Shown: positions 18,030-27,126 of the stretch, one piece after another
Layout: each line of letters opens with the position of its first letter
How positions within the stretch are numbered: position 1 is the first letter of the stretch
Assembly: GCF_034321785.1 (NCBI RefSeq)
Contig: NZ_JAXLPB010000003.1
Location: 310,001 to 374,000 of the forward strand
Reading direction: 5' to 3'
Length of the DNA: 64,000 nucleotides
Origin: Fulvimarina uroteuthidis
GTDB taxonomy: Bacteria; Pseudomonadota; Alphaproteobacteria; Rhizobiales; Rhizobiaceae
Notes under the pieces: model-generated
Databases searched by the model: none
Told to the model about the DNA's origin: nothing
What the model saw: the letters and a program-made list of their open reading frames with translations, nothing else
Program-made: the position numbers and the translations under genes

Positions 18030-19241
18030 TCACCCCTTCTTGAACGGCGTGTGCTCTTCCAACAACTCGTTCATACGCTCCACCTCGTCCCGCTCGCCTT
18101 CCAGATAATCCGCGATGGCGGCGCGCAGGCCCTTGTGGCGGATATAGTGGGCGGAGTGGGTCGTCACCGGCTCGTAGCCGCGGGCGATCTTGTGCTGTCC
18201 CTGCGCGCCGGCCTCCACGACGCCGAGCCTGTGGCGGATCGCGAAGTCGATGGCCTGATGATAGCAGACCTCGAAATGCAGGAACGGATGCTCCTCGATG
18301 CAGCCCCAGTTGCGGCCGTAGAGCCGGTCGGCGCCGATGAAGTTGAGCGCGCCGGCGATGTAACGGCCCTCGCGCCTCGCCATGACGAGGAGGATGCGCT
18401 CGCTCATGCGCTCGGAGATCAGCGAGAAGAAGCGGCGGTTGAGATAGGGCCGGCCCCATTTGCGCTCGCCGGTGTCCATGTAGAACCGGTAGAAGGCGTC
18501 CCAGGCCGCCTCGTCGAGATCGCCGCCCGTCAGATGGACGATCTCGATATCGTTCTCGACGGCCTTGGCGCGCTCCTTGCGCAGATCCTTGCGCTTGCGC
18601 GAGGCGAGGGTGGCGAGAAAGTCCTCATAGGTGGCGTAGCCGCGATTGATGAAGTGGAACTGCTGGTCGGTCCGGTGCAGCCAGTCGGCGCTTTCCATCA
18701 CGGCCAGATCCGCGTCGCGCAGGAAGGTCGCATGGGCGGACGACGCGTTGGTCTGATCGCAATAGGCCTCGATCCCCTGGATCAGCCCTGCGCGAAAGAG
18801 GTTGGCAAGGTCGCCGTGCCCGACGAGCAGGCGCGGACCGCCGGCCGGCGTGAACGGCACGGACAATTGGAGCTTGGGATAATAGCGCCCGCCCGCGCGC
18901 TGGAAGGCGTCCGCCCAGCCATAGTCGAACACGTATTCGCCCTGTGAGTGGGTCTTGGCATAGGCCGGCGCGATGCCGCGCACCGTGCCGGTCTCGTCTT
19001 CGAGCAGCAGATGCTGGGGATGCCAGCCCGTCCGCCCGCCCACGCATCCCGAATCCTCCAGCGCCGACAGGAAGGCGTGGCTGAGAAACGGATTGGAAGG
19101 CCCCGAGGCCGCATCCGGCGCCTCGGCGCGTGCCGCATCGTTTTCGGCCAGGCCATCCCAGATCGCGGACGGGACCGTGTGGATGTCGTCCGCGACGCGG
19201 AGGCTGAGGGACATGGCGTCTGTCGGTGCGGCTTCGGTCAT
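18030..19241 (-). CDS. GNAT-fold (DUF482) N-acyltransferase
   Basis: A 403-residue cytosolic protein of the DUF482/FemAB-like group. The N-terminal half has NPFLSHAFLSALEDSGCVGG and GIAPAYAKTHSQGEYVFDYGWADAF. The C-terminal half has RKRKDLRKERAKA, NFIGADRLYGRNWGCIEEHPFLHFEVCYHQAI and GAQGQHKIARGYEP, motifs conserved in this family. These proteins have a double GNAT fold and are annotated as peptidogalycan or acyltransferase-like; the true substrate is not known. The ATG at 19241 is preferred over 19277. It is monocistronic. Confidence 0.8.
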   Translation of the reverse strand: MTEAAPTDAMSLSLRVADDIHTVPSAIWDGLAENDAARAEAPDAASGPSNPFLSHAFLSALEDSGCVGGRTGWHPQHLLLEDETGTVRGIAPAYAKTHSQGEYVFDYGWADAFQRAGGRYYPKLQLSVPFTPAGGPRLLVGHGDLANLFRAGLIQGIEAYCDQTNASSAHATFLRDADLAVMESADWLHRTDQQFHFINRGYATYEDFLATLASRKRKDLRKERAKAVENDIEIVHLTGGDLDEAAWDAFYRFYMDTGERKWGRPYLNRRFFSLISERMSERILLVMARREGRYIAGALNFIGADRLYGRNWGCIEEHPFLHFEVCYHQAIDFAIRHRLGVVEAGAQGQHKIARGYEPVTTHSAHYIRHKGLRAAIADYLEGERDEVERMNELLEEHTPFKKG

Positions 19242-19395
19242 GCGGACGAAGGTATGAAGCTCACGGCGGTGCGGCAAGCGCTTCCATTCGCCTCAGTCTC
19301 GGCCGCGGACGCGCTGCCGACGCTTCCTCGTCCGGTCGCGCACCGTCCTTGCCCGACATCACGGCTTTCGCGGGACCGTCCCGATCAAACCGGCT

Positions 19396-20118
19396 TCACC
19401 CGGCGCGCGAAGGCGTGAACCCCTCGAAGGTGATCTGGTCGCAATAAGCGAGCGCCCTGTGCGCCTCCTCGGCAGACCGGATCGTCCAGGAGAGCACCGG
19501 AATGCCATCCTGTCGCAGCGAACGGGTGAGGGCGTTCGGCAGATGGCGATGGTCATAGGAGACGAAATCGAGGCTGGCCGCGGCGAGCCGGCGATGCTCG
19601 GCGAGTTCGTCGTCCGACTGCCCCTCCGCCGTCAGGCCCACCGGCCGCTTCCCGAAGGTGTTCCTGCACGCGGTCACGAGGTGAGGCGCAAACGACATCA
19701 GCGCCGCGGCGCCTTCATAGCCCTCGAGATCGCGCGCGACGGCCGCCGCGAAGGTCGCGTCGGCGGCCGCGCTGCGGCCCTTCAACTCGATGAGGAGCGG
19801 CACGCGGCCACCGACGAGGCGGAGGAACTCGGCCAGCGTCGGAACCGGCTCGCCGCCGATCAGGCGCAAGGCGCCGATGGCGGCCGCGTCGAGCGCTCTG
19901 ACATCGCCGCCGGCTCCCGTCAGCCGCGCCAGCTCGTCGTCGTGGAAGACGAACGGCACGCCGTCGGACGACAGCTGGAGATCGCATTCGATCCCGTAGC
20001 CGCCCGCGATCGCAAGGCGCGCGGCCGCGAGCGAATTCTCCGGCACCTGGTCGTTGCCGTCATGAAGCCCGCGATGGGCGAAGGGCTTTGCCGTGAGCCA
20101 GGCCGGAGCGTTCGCCAT
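19396..20118 (-). CDS. Glycerophosphodiester phosphodiesterase
   Basis: A 240-residue GDPD-family enzyme that hydrolyses glycerophosphodiesters to glycerol-3-phosphate and an alcohol. It shows AHRGLHDGNDQVPENSLAA with the catalytic His-Arg and Glu. Next come IECDLQLSSDGVPFVFHDD with the metal ligands and second catalytic His, and LLIELKGR. There is no signal peptide, so it is probably cytosolic. The start lies 2 bases after the RidA stop, so the two form an operon. In an organism with phosphatidylcholine it may recycle glycerophosphocholine; that is inference. Confidence 0.9.
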   Translation of the reverse strand: MANAPAWLTAKPFAHRGLHDGNDQVPENSLAAARLAIAGGYGIECDLQLSSDGVPFVFHDDELARLTGAGGDVRALDAAAIGALRLIGGEPVPTLAEFLRLVGGRVPLLIELKGRSAAADATFAAAVARDLEGYEGAAALMSFAPHLVTACRNTFGKRPVGLTAEGQSDDELAEHRRLAAASLDFVSYDHRHLPNALTRSLRQDGIPVLSWTIRSAEEAHRALAYCDQITFEGFTPSRAG

Positions 20119-20120
20119 GC

Positions 20121-20588
20121 TTATGCCAGCTCGAACAGGGCTTCGATCTCGACCGCCGCGTCGAGCGGAAGGCTCGGCACGCCGACGGCCGAGCGCGAAT
20201 GGTGGCCGAGCTCGCCGAGGATCTCGACGAGAAAGTCCGACGCGCCATTGGCGACCGTGTGCTGCTCGACGAAAGACGGCTCGCTCGCGACGAAGACGGT
20301 GAGCTTCAGGAGCCGGCCGATCTTGTCGAAATCGCCGTTCACGGCGGCTTTCGCCTGGGCGAGGATGTTGATCGCGCACAGCTTTGCGGCGCGCTGGCCG
20401 TCATCGAGCGAGACCGAACCGCCGAGCTTGCCGGTGACGGCGAGCGCGCCGTTTTCCATCGGCAGCTGGCCGGAGGTCTGAATCAGTGAGCCGTAGCGGA
20501 CATAGGAGACGTAGTTCGCCGCCGGGGCCGCCGCGGCCGGCAGGGTGATTCCGGCCTCTTCGAGCCGTGTTTCGATTTTATGAGCCAT
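20121..20588 (-). CDS. RidA family protein
   Basis: A 155-residue Rid/YjgF-family protein. Canonical RidA deaminates reactive enamine/imine intermediates. The family Arg lies in GHHSRSAVGVPSLPLDAAVEIE at about 130. The N-terminal part (YVRYGSLIQTSGQLP) also fits. The length and the LDDGQRAAKLCAINILAQ segment resemble the longer Rid subgroup rather than E. coli RidA, so activity is less certain. The ATG at 20588 is preceded by AGAAGG. It is first in an operon with the GDPD gene and divergent from eipB. Confidence 0.87.
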   Translation of the reverse strand: MAHKIETRLEEAGITLPAAAAPAANYVSYVRYGSLIQTSGQLPMENGALAVTGKLGGSVSLDDGQRAAKLCAINILAQAKAAVNGDFDKIGRLLKLTVFVASEPSFVEQHTVANGASDFLVEILGELGHHSRSAVGVPSLPLDAAVEIEALFELA

Positions 20589-20710
20589 GACAAGCGCCTT
20601 CTTCTGTCGCATTGCACCGAACCCCTGTAAGGTCTTTCGCCAGGGGCCCGGTTGTTTCGTCTTCGAGGAGGCGTAACCGAAGCGCGTTTCCGGCGAAAGA
20701 GTGAAGACGA

Positions 20711-21625
20711 ATGAAGAGACTGTGCGAGCGAGCGTCCTGCGTGCTTCTGGGCGTGTCGACAGCCATTGCGGGCCCCTCGGGCAGTGCCCTGAGCGCCGAT
20801 CTCTTCACCCACCGCGCGGTCTACGATCTCGCACTCAGCGGTGAGCCGAGCGGCGATTTCGAGACGGTCGACGGGCGCATCGTGGTCGAGATGACGCGCG
20901 AGGCCTGCGATGCCTACCAGCTGGAATATCGCTTCGTCGCGCGCTTCGTCGGCAATCAGGAACTGATCGTCGTCGATCAGCGGATCGAGCTCGAAGAAGC
21001 GCTGGACGGTGCGAGGCTCGCCTTCTCGAACGTCTCGACGGTGGACGGACTTGCCGACCAGGCCTCGGTGGGCGAGGCCGTGACGGGGGAGGGCATGACG
21101 CGGGTCGCCTACGACAAGCCGGACGACAAGACGGTGGAGATTCCGGCCGCATCCTTCCCGATCGGCCATACGCGAAACCTCATCGATGCGGCAAAGCAGG
21201 GCGCGTTCGTCTACGAGGCGGAAATCTTCGACGGTGATCCGGAGGCCGAACGCCAGACCCGCTCGACCTCCATCATCTCCGACGTGAGCGCGGATCCCGG
21301 CGACGCGGGAGGCGCCGCCGATCCGGGCGAGGCGCGCGCAGAGGACGGGGCGGATGCATCGCCCGAGACGTCCGGGACGGCGCCACCGAAGCCCGGTGCG
21401 GCCGAACTCGCCGGTCTCGAGCGCTGGCGCGTCAGCGAATCCTACTATGACCGGGACGGCACGCCGGACGGCGGCCCCGACTTCTCGACGAGCTACACGC
21501 TCTACGAAAACGGCGTCTCCGACCAGCTCACGCTGAATTTCGAAGGTTACAGCCTCACCGGCTCGATGACCGAGTTCACGGCTCTCCAGGCCCCCGATTG
21601 CGGGCCTCCCGCTGTTGAAAACTAG
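20711..21625 (+). CDS. eipB: Cell envelope integrity protein EipB (DUF1849)
   Basis: A 304-residue periplasmic protein with a signal peptide (cut near ALSA-DLF). The mature part opens HRAVYDLALSGEPSGDFETVDGR and has the Cys near EACDAY and another near the C-terminus (APDCGPP). These match the conserved disulfide pair of the EipB beta-spiral family, which is needed for envelope integrity in Brucella. An Asp/Ala/Pro-rich insert at about 195-232 is probably a disordered loop. It is transcribed divergently from the RidA gene. Confidence 0.85.
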   Translation: MKRLCERASCVLLGVSTAIAGPSGSALSADLFTHRAVYDLALSGEPSGDFETVDGRIVVEMTREACDAYQLEYRFVARFVGNQELIVVDQRIELEEALDGARLAFSNVSTVDGLADQASVGEAVTGEGMTRVAYDKPDDKTVEIPAASFPIGHTRNLIDAAKQGAFVYEAEIFDGDPEAERQTRSTSIISDVSADPGDAGGAADPGEARAEDGADASPETSGTAPPKPGAAELAGLERWRVSESYYDRDGTPDGGPDFSTSYTLYENGVSDQLTLNFEGYSLTGSMTEFTALQAPDCGPPAVEN

Positions 21626-21731
21626 GCCGTCAGAGCCCAGGTAGGCCGTGCGCCATAGCGGCATGCGACTTGCCTTATCGGGCTGGATGCTGTACCGGCG
21701 CGCTCATTCCACACACGGGAACGGATTTGAA

Positions 21732-21747
21732 CGGCTTGCAGAAGCCG
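21732..21747 (+). promoter_or_regulatory. Small hairpin in the rpsB leader
   Basis: CGGCTT-GCAG-AAGCCG can form a six-pair hairpin about 68 bases before the rpsB ATG. S2 is known to repress its own mRNA in enterobacteria. Whether this hairpin takes part in similar control here is only a guess. Confidence 0.25.
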
Positions 21748-21814
21748 CTCCCTTCCACCGGTGGCGAACCCTTCGCTTGCTCCCGTGCTAGGTCAAACCG
21801 GAAAAGGCAAAGAA

Positions 21815-22630
21815 ATGGCACTTCCAGAATATTCCATGCGCCAGCTGCTCGAGGCAGGCGTTCACTTCGGTCACCAGACTCATCGCTGGAACCCGAAAAT
21901 GTCGCCGTACATCTTCGGTGCGCGCAACAATATCCACATTCTCGATCTGGCGCAGACGGTTCCGCTTCTGCACCGCGCCCTGCAGGCCGTGTCCGACACG
22001 GTCGCCCGCGGCGGCCGCGTGCTGTTCGTCGGCACCAAGCGCCAGGCTTCGGACATCATCGCGGATGCGGCGACCCGTTCGGCCCAGTACTATGTGAATG
22101 CCCGCTGGCTCGGCGGCATGATGACGAACTGGAAGACGATCTCCCATTCGATCCAGCGCCTTCGCAAGCTCGACGAGCTTCTGTCCGGCGAAGCCTCGGG
22201 CTTCACCAAGAAGGAACGCCTGACGCTGACCCGCGAGCGCGACAAGCTCGAGCGCGCTCTCGGCGGTATCCGCGACATGGGCGGCGTGCCCGACATGATG
22301 TTCATCATCGACACCAACAAGGAGTCGATCGCGATCGACGAAGCGCGCCGCTTGAAGATCCCGGTCGTCGCCATCGTCGATTCGAACTGTGATCCGGCTC
22401 GCGTCGACTATCCGATTCCGGGCAATGACGACGCCTCGCGCGCCATCGCGCTCTACTGCGACCTGATCGCCCGCGCCGCCGTCGACGGCATCGCGCGCCA
22501 GCAGGGCGACAGCGGCATGGACATCGGTTCCATGGAGGAGGCCCCGGTCGAGGTGCTCGACGAGGCCCCTGCCGACGAGGCGCCTGCCGAGGCATCCGCA
22601 GAGCAGCCGGCCGAAGCCCGCGCCAGCTGA
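21815..22630 (+). CDS. rpsB: 30S ribosomal protein S2
   Basis: A 271-residue S2 protein. It starts MALPEYSMRQLLEAGVHFGH and contains RWNPKMSPYIFGARNNIHI and FIIDTNKE, all diagnostic of bacterial S2. The last ~45 residues are an Ala/Glu/Pro-rich tail beyond the S2 fold, common in alphaproteobacteria. The ATG at 21815 is preceded by AAAAGG. It is first in the translation/envelope block. Confidence 0.97.
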   Translation: MALPEYSMRQLLEAGVHFGHQTHRWNPKMSPYIFGARNNIHILDLAQTVPLLHRALQAVSDTVARGGRVLFVGTKRQASDIIADAATRSAQYYVNARWLGGMMTNWKTISHSIQRLRKLDELLSGEASGFTKKERLTLTRERDKLERALGGIRDMGGVPDMMFIIDTNKESIAIDEARRLKIPVVAIVDSNCDPARVDYPIPGNDDASRAIALYCDLIARAAVDGIARQQGDSGMDIGSMEEAPVEVLDEAPADEAPAEASAEQPAEARAS

Positions 22631-22650
22631 TCGCGGCAGGCACATGAACC

Positions 22651-22682
22651 AGGGCTCCCGTCCCGAGATGGACGGGGGCCAG
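22651..22682 (+). terminator. Hairpin between rpsB and tsf (possible attenuator)
   Basis: GGCTCCCGTCC and GGACGGGGGCC pair with a short loop 20 bases after the rpsB stop. There is no T-run, so it may act as an mRNA stabiliser or partial, factor-dependent terminator that lowers tsf expression relative to rpsB. Confidence 0.4.
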
Positions 22683-22777
22683 GGTCGCTTCGCGCGGCCG
22701 GACAGACAGAGGCACATTTCCGGCGCACCCGTTCAACCGACGCGGTGCGTCATTCATATCGACACAAGGACTATGAG

Positions 22778-23701
22778 ATGGCTATTTCCGCTTCCATGGT
22801 AAAAGAGCTGCGCGAGAAGACCGGCGCAGGCATGATGGACTGCAAGACCGCGCTGAACGAGAACAATGGCGATATGGAAGCAGCCATCGACTGGTTGCGC
22901 ACCAAGGGTATCGCCAAGGCCGACAAGAAGTCCGGCCGGACCGCGGCCGAAGGCCTGATCGGCGTCGCGTCCGAAGCCGGCACGGCCGTCGTCGTCGAGC
23001 TCAACTCCGAGACCGACTTCGTTGCGCGTAACGACGAATTCCAGACGCTGGTGCGCACCATCGCCGGCGTCGCGCTGTCGACGGACGGCTCGCTCGAAGC
23101 CGTGTCCGGTGCAACCTATCCCGACGCCGGCAAGAGCGTTTCCGACACGATCAAGGACCGGATCGGCACGATCGGCGAGAACCTGCAGCTGCGTCGTACG
23201 GCTCAGCTCAGCGCCACCAACGGCGCGGTCGCGACCTACATCCACAATCAGGTCGCGGACGGCCTCGGCAAGCTCGGCGTCCTCGTTGCCATCGAGACCG
23301 ATGGCGACAAGGAGAAGATGCTGGCGTTCGGCCGTCAGGTGGCGATGCATGTCGCGGCGACCAACCCGCTCGCTTTGTCGCCCGACCAGGTCGATGCGAG
23401 CGTCGCCGAGCGCGAGAAGGCGATCTTCTCCGATCAGGCACGCGAATCCGGCAAGCCCGAGAGCATCATCGAGAAGATGGTCGAGGGCCGCATGCGCAAG
23501 TTCTACGAGGAGGTCGCGCTGCTGAAGCAGGCATTCGTCCTGAACCCCGACCTCACCGTCGAAAAGGCGCTTGAGGCAGCGGCCAAGGACGCCGGCGGCA
23601 CGGCGACGATCACCGGCTATGTCCGCTTCGCCCTCGGCGAGGGCGTCGAGCGCGAGGAAAGCGACTTCGCGGCGGAGGTTGCCGCAGCCGCCGGTCGCTG
23701 A
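22778..23701 (+). CDS. tsf: Elongation factor Ts
   Basis: A 307-residue EF-Ts, the nucleotide-exchange factor of EF-Tu. It has the N-terminal UBA-like region (VKELREKTGAGMMDCKTAL), the TDFVARNDEF motif that contacts EF-Tu, and the dimerisation core. The ATG at 22778 is the family start. A terminator follows about 30 bases after the stop. Confidence 0.97.
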   Translation: MAISASMVKELREKTGAGMMDCKTALNENNGDMEAAIDWLRTKGIAKADKKSGRTAAEGLIGVASEAGTAVVVELNSETDFVARNDEFQTLVRTIAGVALSTDGSLEAVSGATYPDAGKSVSDTIKDRIGTIGENLQLRRTAQLSATNGAVATYIHNQVADGLGKLGVLVAIETDGDKEKMLAFGRQVAMHVAATNPLALSPDQVDASVAEREKAIFSDQARESGKPESIIEKMVEGRMRKFYEEVALLKQAFVLNPDLTVEKALEAAAKDAGGTATITGYVRFALGEGVEREESDFAAEVAAAAGR

Positions 23702-23730
23702 TTGCAAGATCGGCGAATTATCGTGAGTTC

Positions 23731-23763
23731 AAAGGGCGTCCGCTTCACAAGCGGGCGCCCTTA
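23731..23763 (+). terminator. Terminator-like hairpin after tsf
   Basis: AAGGGCGTCCGCTT pairs with AAGCGGGCGCCCTT around a short CAC loop. It lies 30 bases past the tsf stop and ends in TTA rather than a long U tract. It probably separates rpsB-tsf from pyrH-frr. Confidence 0.65.
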
Positions 23764-23892
23764 ATGTATCGCAGGGACCGTTCCACCTCAGGGCGGAACC
23801 CGCGACAAGTGCGACCTAATCCAGGATGGATGATCGGTCCGGCTCCGCAGTGCGGCGCGCCGTTCCATTGCCATCGATCAAGCGAGTGAACC

Positions 23893-24612
23893 ATGACCCC
23901 TGGCATCAGATATCGGCGGATCCTTCTGAAAGTATCCGGCGAGGCCCTGATGGGGGATCAGGGGTTCGGCATCGACGTGTCGGTGGCCGATCGGATCGCC
24001 GGCGACATCAGGGAAGCGCGGCAGCTCGGCGTCGATATCTCGGTCGTCGTGGGCGGCGGCAACATCTTCCGGGGCGTCGCCGTCGCCTCCAAGGGCGGCG
24101 ACCGGGTGACCGGCGACCACATGGGCATGCTGGCGACGATCATCAACGCGCTTGCCCTGCGCACGTCCCTGGTGAAGCTGGGGGTCGACGCCGTGGTCCT
24201 GTCGGCGATCGCGATGCCGGAGATCTGCGAGAGCTTCTCGCAACTCAAGGCGCTTGCGCACCAGGCATCCGGCAAGGTCGTGATCTTCGCGGGTGGAACC
24301 GGAAATCCGTTCTTCACGACCGATTCCGCCGGTGCGCTGCGCGCCGCGGAAATGGGCGCCGCCGCGCTCTTCAAGGCGACCCAGGTGGACGGGATCTATT
24401 CGGAAGATCCGAAGAAGAACCCCAATGCCACGCGCTATGAAAAGCTGACCCATGACGACGTTCTGGGACGCGGCCTTGCGGTCATGGATGTCGCGGCCGT
24501 CGCGTTGACGCGCGAAAACAAGATTCCGATCGTCGTCTTCTCGATCCACGAGAAGGGCGAATTGGCGAGGATATTGTCCGGGACAGGACGTGCGACCGTC
24601 GTCAGCGACTGA
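23893..24612 (+). CDS. pyrH: UMP kinase
   Basis: A 239-residue amino-acid-kinase-fold enzyme phosphorylating UMP to UDP. It shows RILLKVSGEALMGDQGFGID, VVVGGGNIFRG, FAGGTGNPFFTTDSAAA-like substrate loop sequence (GNPFFTTDSAGALRAAE) and KATQVDGIYSEDPKKNP. The predecessors tsf and rpsB and the follower frr give the conserved bacterial order. Confidence 0.96.
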   Translation: MTPGIRYRRILLKVSGEALMGDQGFGIDVSVADRIAGDIREARQLGVDISVVVGGGNIFRGVAVASKGGDRVTGDHMGMLATIINALALRTSLVKLGVDAVVLSAIAMPEICESFSQLKALAHQASGKVVIFAGGTGNPFFTTDSAGALRAAEMGAAALFKATQVDGIYSEDPKKNPNATRYEKLTHDDVLGRGLAVMDVAAVALTRENKIPIVVFSIHEKGELARILSGTGRATVVSD

Positions 24613-24656
24613 CGGTGGAAACGCGACCCCCGATCTGAAAAAAGCATGGGAGCGGC

Positions 24657-25217
24657 ATGATGGCCGAATTTGATTTCAACGACCTGAAACGACGCATGGA
24701 CGGAGCGATCCAGTCGTTCAAGAGCGATCTTGCGGGCCTTCGCACGGGACGGGCGTCTCCCAACCTGCTCGATCCGGTGATGGTCGACGCCTATGGTTCG
24801 CCGACGCCGATCAATCAGGTCGCCAACATATCCATCCCCGAGCCGCGCATGGTGTCCGTGACGGTGTGGGACAAGCAGATGGTGGGCAAGGTCGAGCGGG
24901 CGATCCGCGAGAGCAATCTCGGCCTCAATCCCATCACCGACGGCACCACGCTGCGCATCCCGCTTCCCGAACTGAACGAGCAGCGCCGTAAGGAGTTGGT
25001 GAAGGTTGCCCAGCAATATGCCGAGAGCGCCAAGGTCGCCGTTCGGCACGTTCGCCGCGATGCCATGGAGACCTTGAAGAAGATGGAGAAGGACGGCGAT
25101 ATCGGCCAGGACGACAACCGGCAGATGTCCGACCGTGTCCAGAAGATGACGGACGAGGCCGTGAGCGACATCGACCGCACGCTCGGCACCAAGGAACAAG
25201 AGATCATGCAGGTCTAG
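24657..25217 (+). CDS. frr: Ribosome recycling factor
   Basis: A 186-residue RRF, which splits post-termination ribosomes with EF-G. It shows the three-helix bundle signatures LRTGRASPNLLDPV, ESNLGLNPITDGTTLRIPLPELNEQRR reduced here to its core NPITDGTTLRIPLPEL, and VRHVRRDAMETLKK. Two adjacent ATGs (24657, 24660) are possible. It lies 44 bases after pyrH and is probably co-transcribed with it. Confidence 0.96.
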   Translation: MMAEFDFNDLKRRMDGAIQSFKSDLAGLRTGRASPNLLDPVMVDAYGSPTPINQVANISIPEPRMVSVTVWDKQMVGKVERAIRESNLGLNPITDGTTLRIPLPELNEQRRKELVKVAQQYAESAKVAVRHVRRDAMETLKKMEKDGDIGQDDNRQMSDRVQKMTDEAVSDIDRTLGTKEQEIMQV

Positions 25218-25246
25218 AAGGGCGCGGCGAGCACGAGGATCTGTTT

Positions 25247-25984
25247 ATGGAAGAAGGGTCTGCCCCGGTGCGACATCCCCGACACATCGCCATCATCATG
25301 GACGGCAATGGACGCTGGGCGCGCGCTCGGGGTCTTCCGCGCAGCGTCGGTCACCGGCGCGGCGTGGAAGCCGTGCGGGCCACCGTGCGTGCCGCCGGCG
25401 AGCTCGGCGTGGAATATCTGACCCTGTTCGCCTTCTCCTCGGAAAACTGGCAGCGCCCGGCCGAAGAGGTGGACGAGCTGCTCGGTCTCCTGAAAATGTT
25501 CATCCGCCGGGATCTTGCCGATCTCCACAAGGAAGGCGTCAAGGTCCGCATCGTCGGGGCGCGGGACAATCTCGAGCCCGATATCCTGTCGCTTCTGGAA
25601 GAGGCGGAAAACCTGACCTGCCACAATGAGCGCCAGACGCTGATCGTCGCCTTCAACTATGGCGCGCGCGACGAGATCGCGAGAGCGGTGAAGCGGATCG
25701 CCACGAAGGTCGCCTGCGGCGAACTCGAGGCGAGTTCCCTCAATGACGAGGCGATCACCGCGCATCTCGACACTGCGGGCATTCCCGATCCGGACCTCAT
25801 CATCCGCACGAGCGGCGAAATCCGCCTGTCCAATTTTCTCCTCTGGCAGGCAGCCTATTCCGAATTCGTCTTCGTGCCGATGAACTGGCCGGAGTTCGAC
25901 AAGAGTGCGCTGGAAGGCGCGATCGACGAATATCGCTCGCGCGATCGCCGGTTCGGGGGTTTGTCCCGCGAAATCGCGTCCTAG
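25247..25984 (+). CDS. uppS: Isoprenyl transferase (undecaprenyl diphosphate synthase)
   Basis: A 245-residue cis-prenyltransferase making the C55 lipid carrier for peptidoglycan and O-antigen. Motifs present are IAIIMDGNGRWARARG with the catalytic Asp, GHRRGVEAVR, LFAFSSENWQRP and LIIRTSGEIRLSNFLLWQ, then YSEFVF. It lies 29 bases after frr and just before cdsA. Confidence 0.95.
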   Translation: MEEGSAPVRHPRHIAIIMDGNGRWARARGLPRSVGHRRGVEAVRATVRAAGELGVEYLTLFAFSSENWQRPAEEVDELLGLLKMFIRRDLADLHKEGVKVRIVGARDNLEPDILSLLEEAENLTCHNERQTLIVAFNYGARDEIARAVKRIATKVACGELEASSLNDEAITAHLDTAGIPDPDLIIRTSGEIRLSNFLLWQAAYSEFVFVPMNWPEFDKSALEGAIDEYRSRDRRFGGLSREIAS

Positions 25985-25994
25985 TTCGATACGA

Positions 25995-26849
25995 ATGGCA
26001 GATTTGCGCAACCGCCTCAGGGCGATGAAGAGCTGGGGCGACTTGAAGGCGCGGTTTCTTTCCGCGTTGCTTTTGGCGATCCTCGTCATCGCACTGACGA
26101 TCCTCGGCGGGTTTCCCTTCCGGATCCTGTGCGCCGCCATCGGCGTGATCGTCTTCGACGAATGGTCGCGGATGACGAGATCCTCGCGCCGCGGCGGCGC
26201 CATCCACCCGTTCGCCAAACGCTGTCTCTATCTCACGCTTCTTCTTTTCGTCTTCGGGCTGAACGGACTTGCGCTCGGCGTGCTGGCGGCGGGCATGGCG
26301 TTCATCGCATTCGTCGATCGCTTCGAGAAGCGCGCCTACTGGACGCTCGGCGGCCTTTTCTATGCCGCGGTCGCATCCCTGCCGCTCGGCTTCTTGAGAT
26401 CGGACGACTGGACCGGCCTGATCGCGCTGGGCTTCGTCACGGTCGTCGTCTGGGCGACGGACATCTTCGCCTATTTCACCGGACGCAGCCTCGGCGGGCC
26501 GAAGCTGATGCGCTCGGTCTCGCCCAACAAGACGATCTCCGGCGCGCTCGGCGGCCTCGTCGCCGGCGTCGTGTTCGCCGGTCTTTATCTCGCCGTGTTC
26601 GCGCCCGGCTTCAGCCTGGGGCTGCTGTTCCTCGCCTCCGGACTGTCGGTGCTCGGCCAGATCGGAGACCTTTTCGAATCCTGGATGAAGCGGCGTTTCG
26701 GGGTGAAGGATTCCGGCCGGATCATTCCCGGACATGGCGGCGTGATGGACCGGATCGACGCGCTCGTCTTCGCTGTCGCGGCGGCCTACTTGGTCGGCGC
26801 GTTCAACGGCGCGTTCTTCGAGCCGGCGCAAGGGCTGTTCGCGCGCTGA
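25995..26849 (+). CDS. cdsA: Phosphatidate cytidylyltransferase
   Basis: A 284-residue integral membrane enzyme making CDP-diacylglycerol, the precursor of all phospholipids here, including phosphatidylcholine via Pcs. About eight helices are present. The C-terminal CdsA signature includes SVSPNKTISGALGG and then QIGDLFESWMKRRFGVKDSG with HGGVMDRID. The ATG at 25995 begins MADLRNRLRAMK; the ribosome binding site is weak, so coupling to uppS (10-base gap) is likely. Confidence 0.94.
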   Translation: MADLRNRLRAMKSWGDLKARFLSALLLAILVIALTILGGFPFRILCAAIGVIVFDEWSRMTRSSRRGGAIHPFAKRCLYLTLLLFVFGLNGLALGVLAAGMAFIAFVDRFEKRAYWTLGGLFYAAVASLPLGFLRSDDWTGLIALGFVTVVVWATDIFAYFTGRSLGGPKLMRSVSPNKTISGALGGLVAGVVFAGLYLAVFAPGFSLGLLFLASGLSVLGQIGDLFESWMKRRFGVKDSGRIIPGHGGVMDRIDALVFAVAAAYLVGAFNGAFFEPAQGLFAR

Positions 26850-27126
26850 CCAAGCCGGCATGATGTGCCCGGGTTCGTGGGCGGGCCGCGAAGCGGTCGG
26901 CCCGCTCGCCGACAGGCGTCTTGGGGCTCGCTCGTCCTCCGTTTGATCATCGCGGCGCCCGCCGAGCGATGCTTCCCTGCAACGTTTCGGCTTAATCGCC
27001 CGGTTCGGCGAACCGATCGCCATCATGGCGGCCAGTTTGAGGCATTAAAGGCCCTGATGGATATGCGTTCGTCGAGCCTCGTGCCCAGCGCCGGGCCCGG
27101 CGGATGCCGCGCGCGAGGGGTCGTCG
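26850..27126. other. Gap between cdsA and rseP where dxr is often found
   Basis: 277 bases with no recognisable gene. A GC hairpin (GCGGGCCG/GTCGGCCCGC, about 26882-26909) has no T-run. No fragment resembling DXP reductoisomerase is readable in any frame. An AT-richer stretch near 26985-27060 may hold a promoter for rseP. Confidence 0.55.

Noticed and set aside
26882..26909. GC hairpin after cdsA as an intrinsic terminator
   Set aside because: The stem is good, but there is no T-run and it could equally be ordinary GC-rich sequence.
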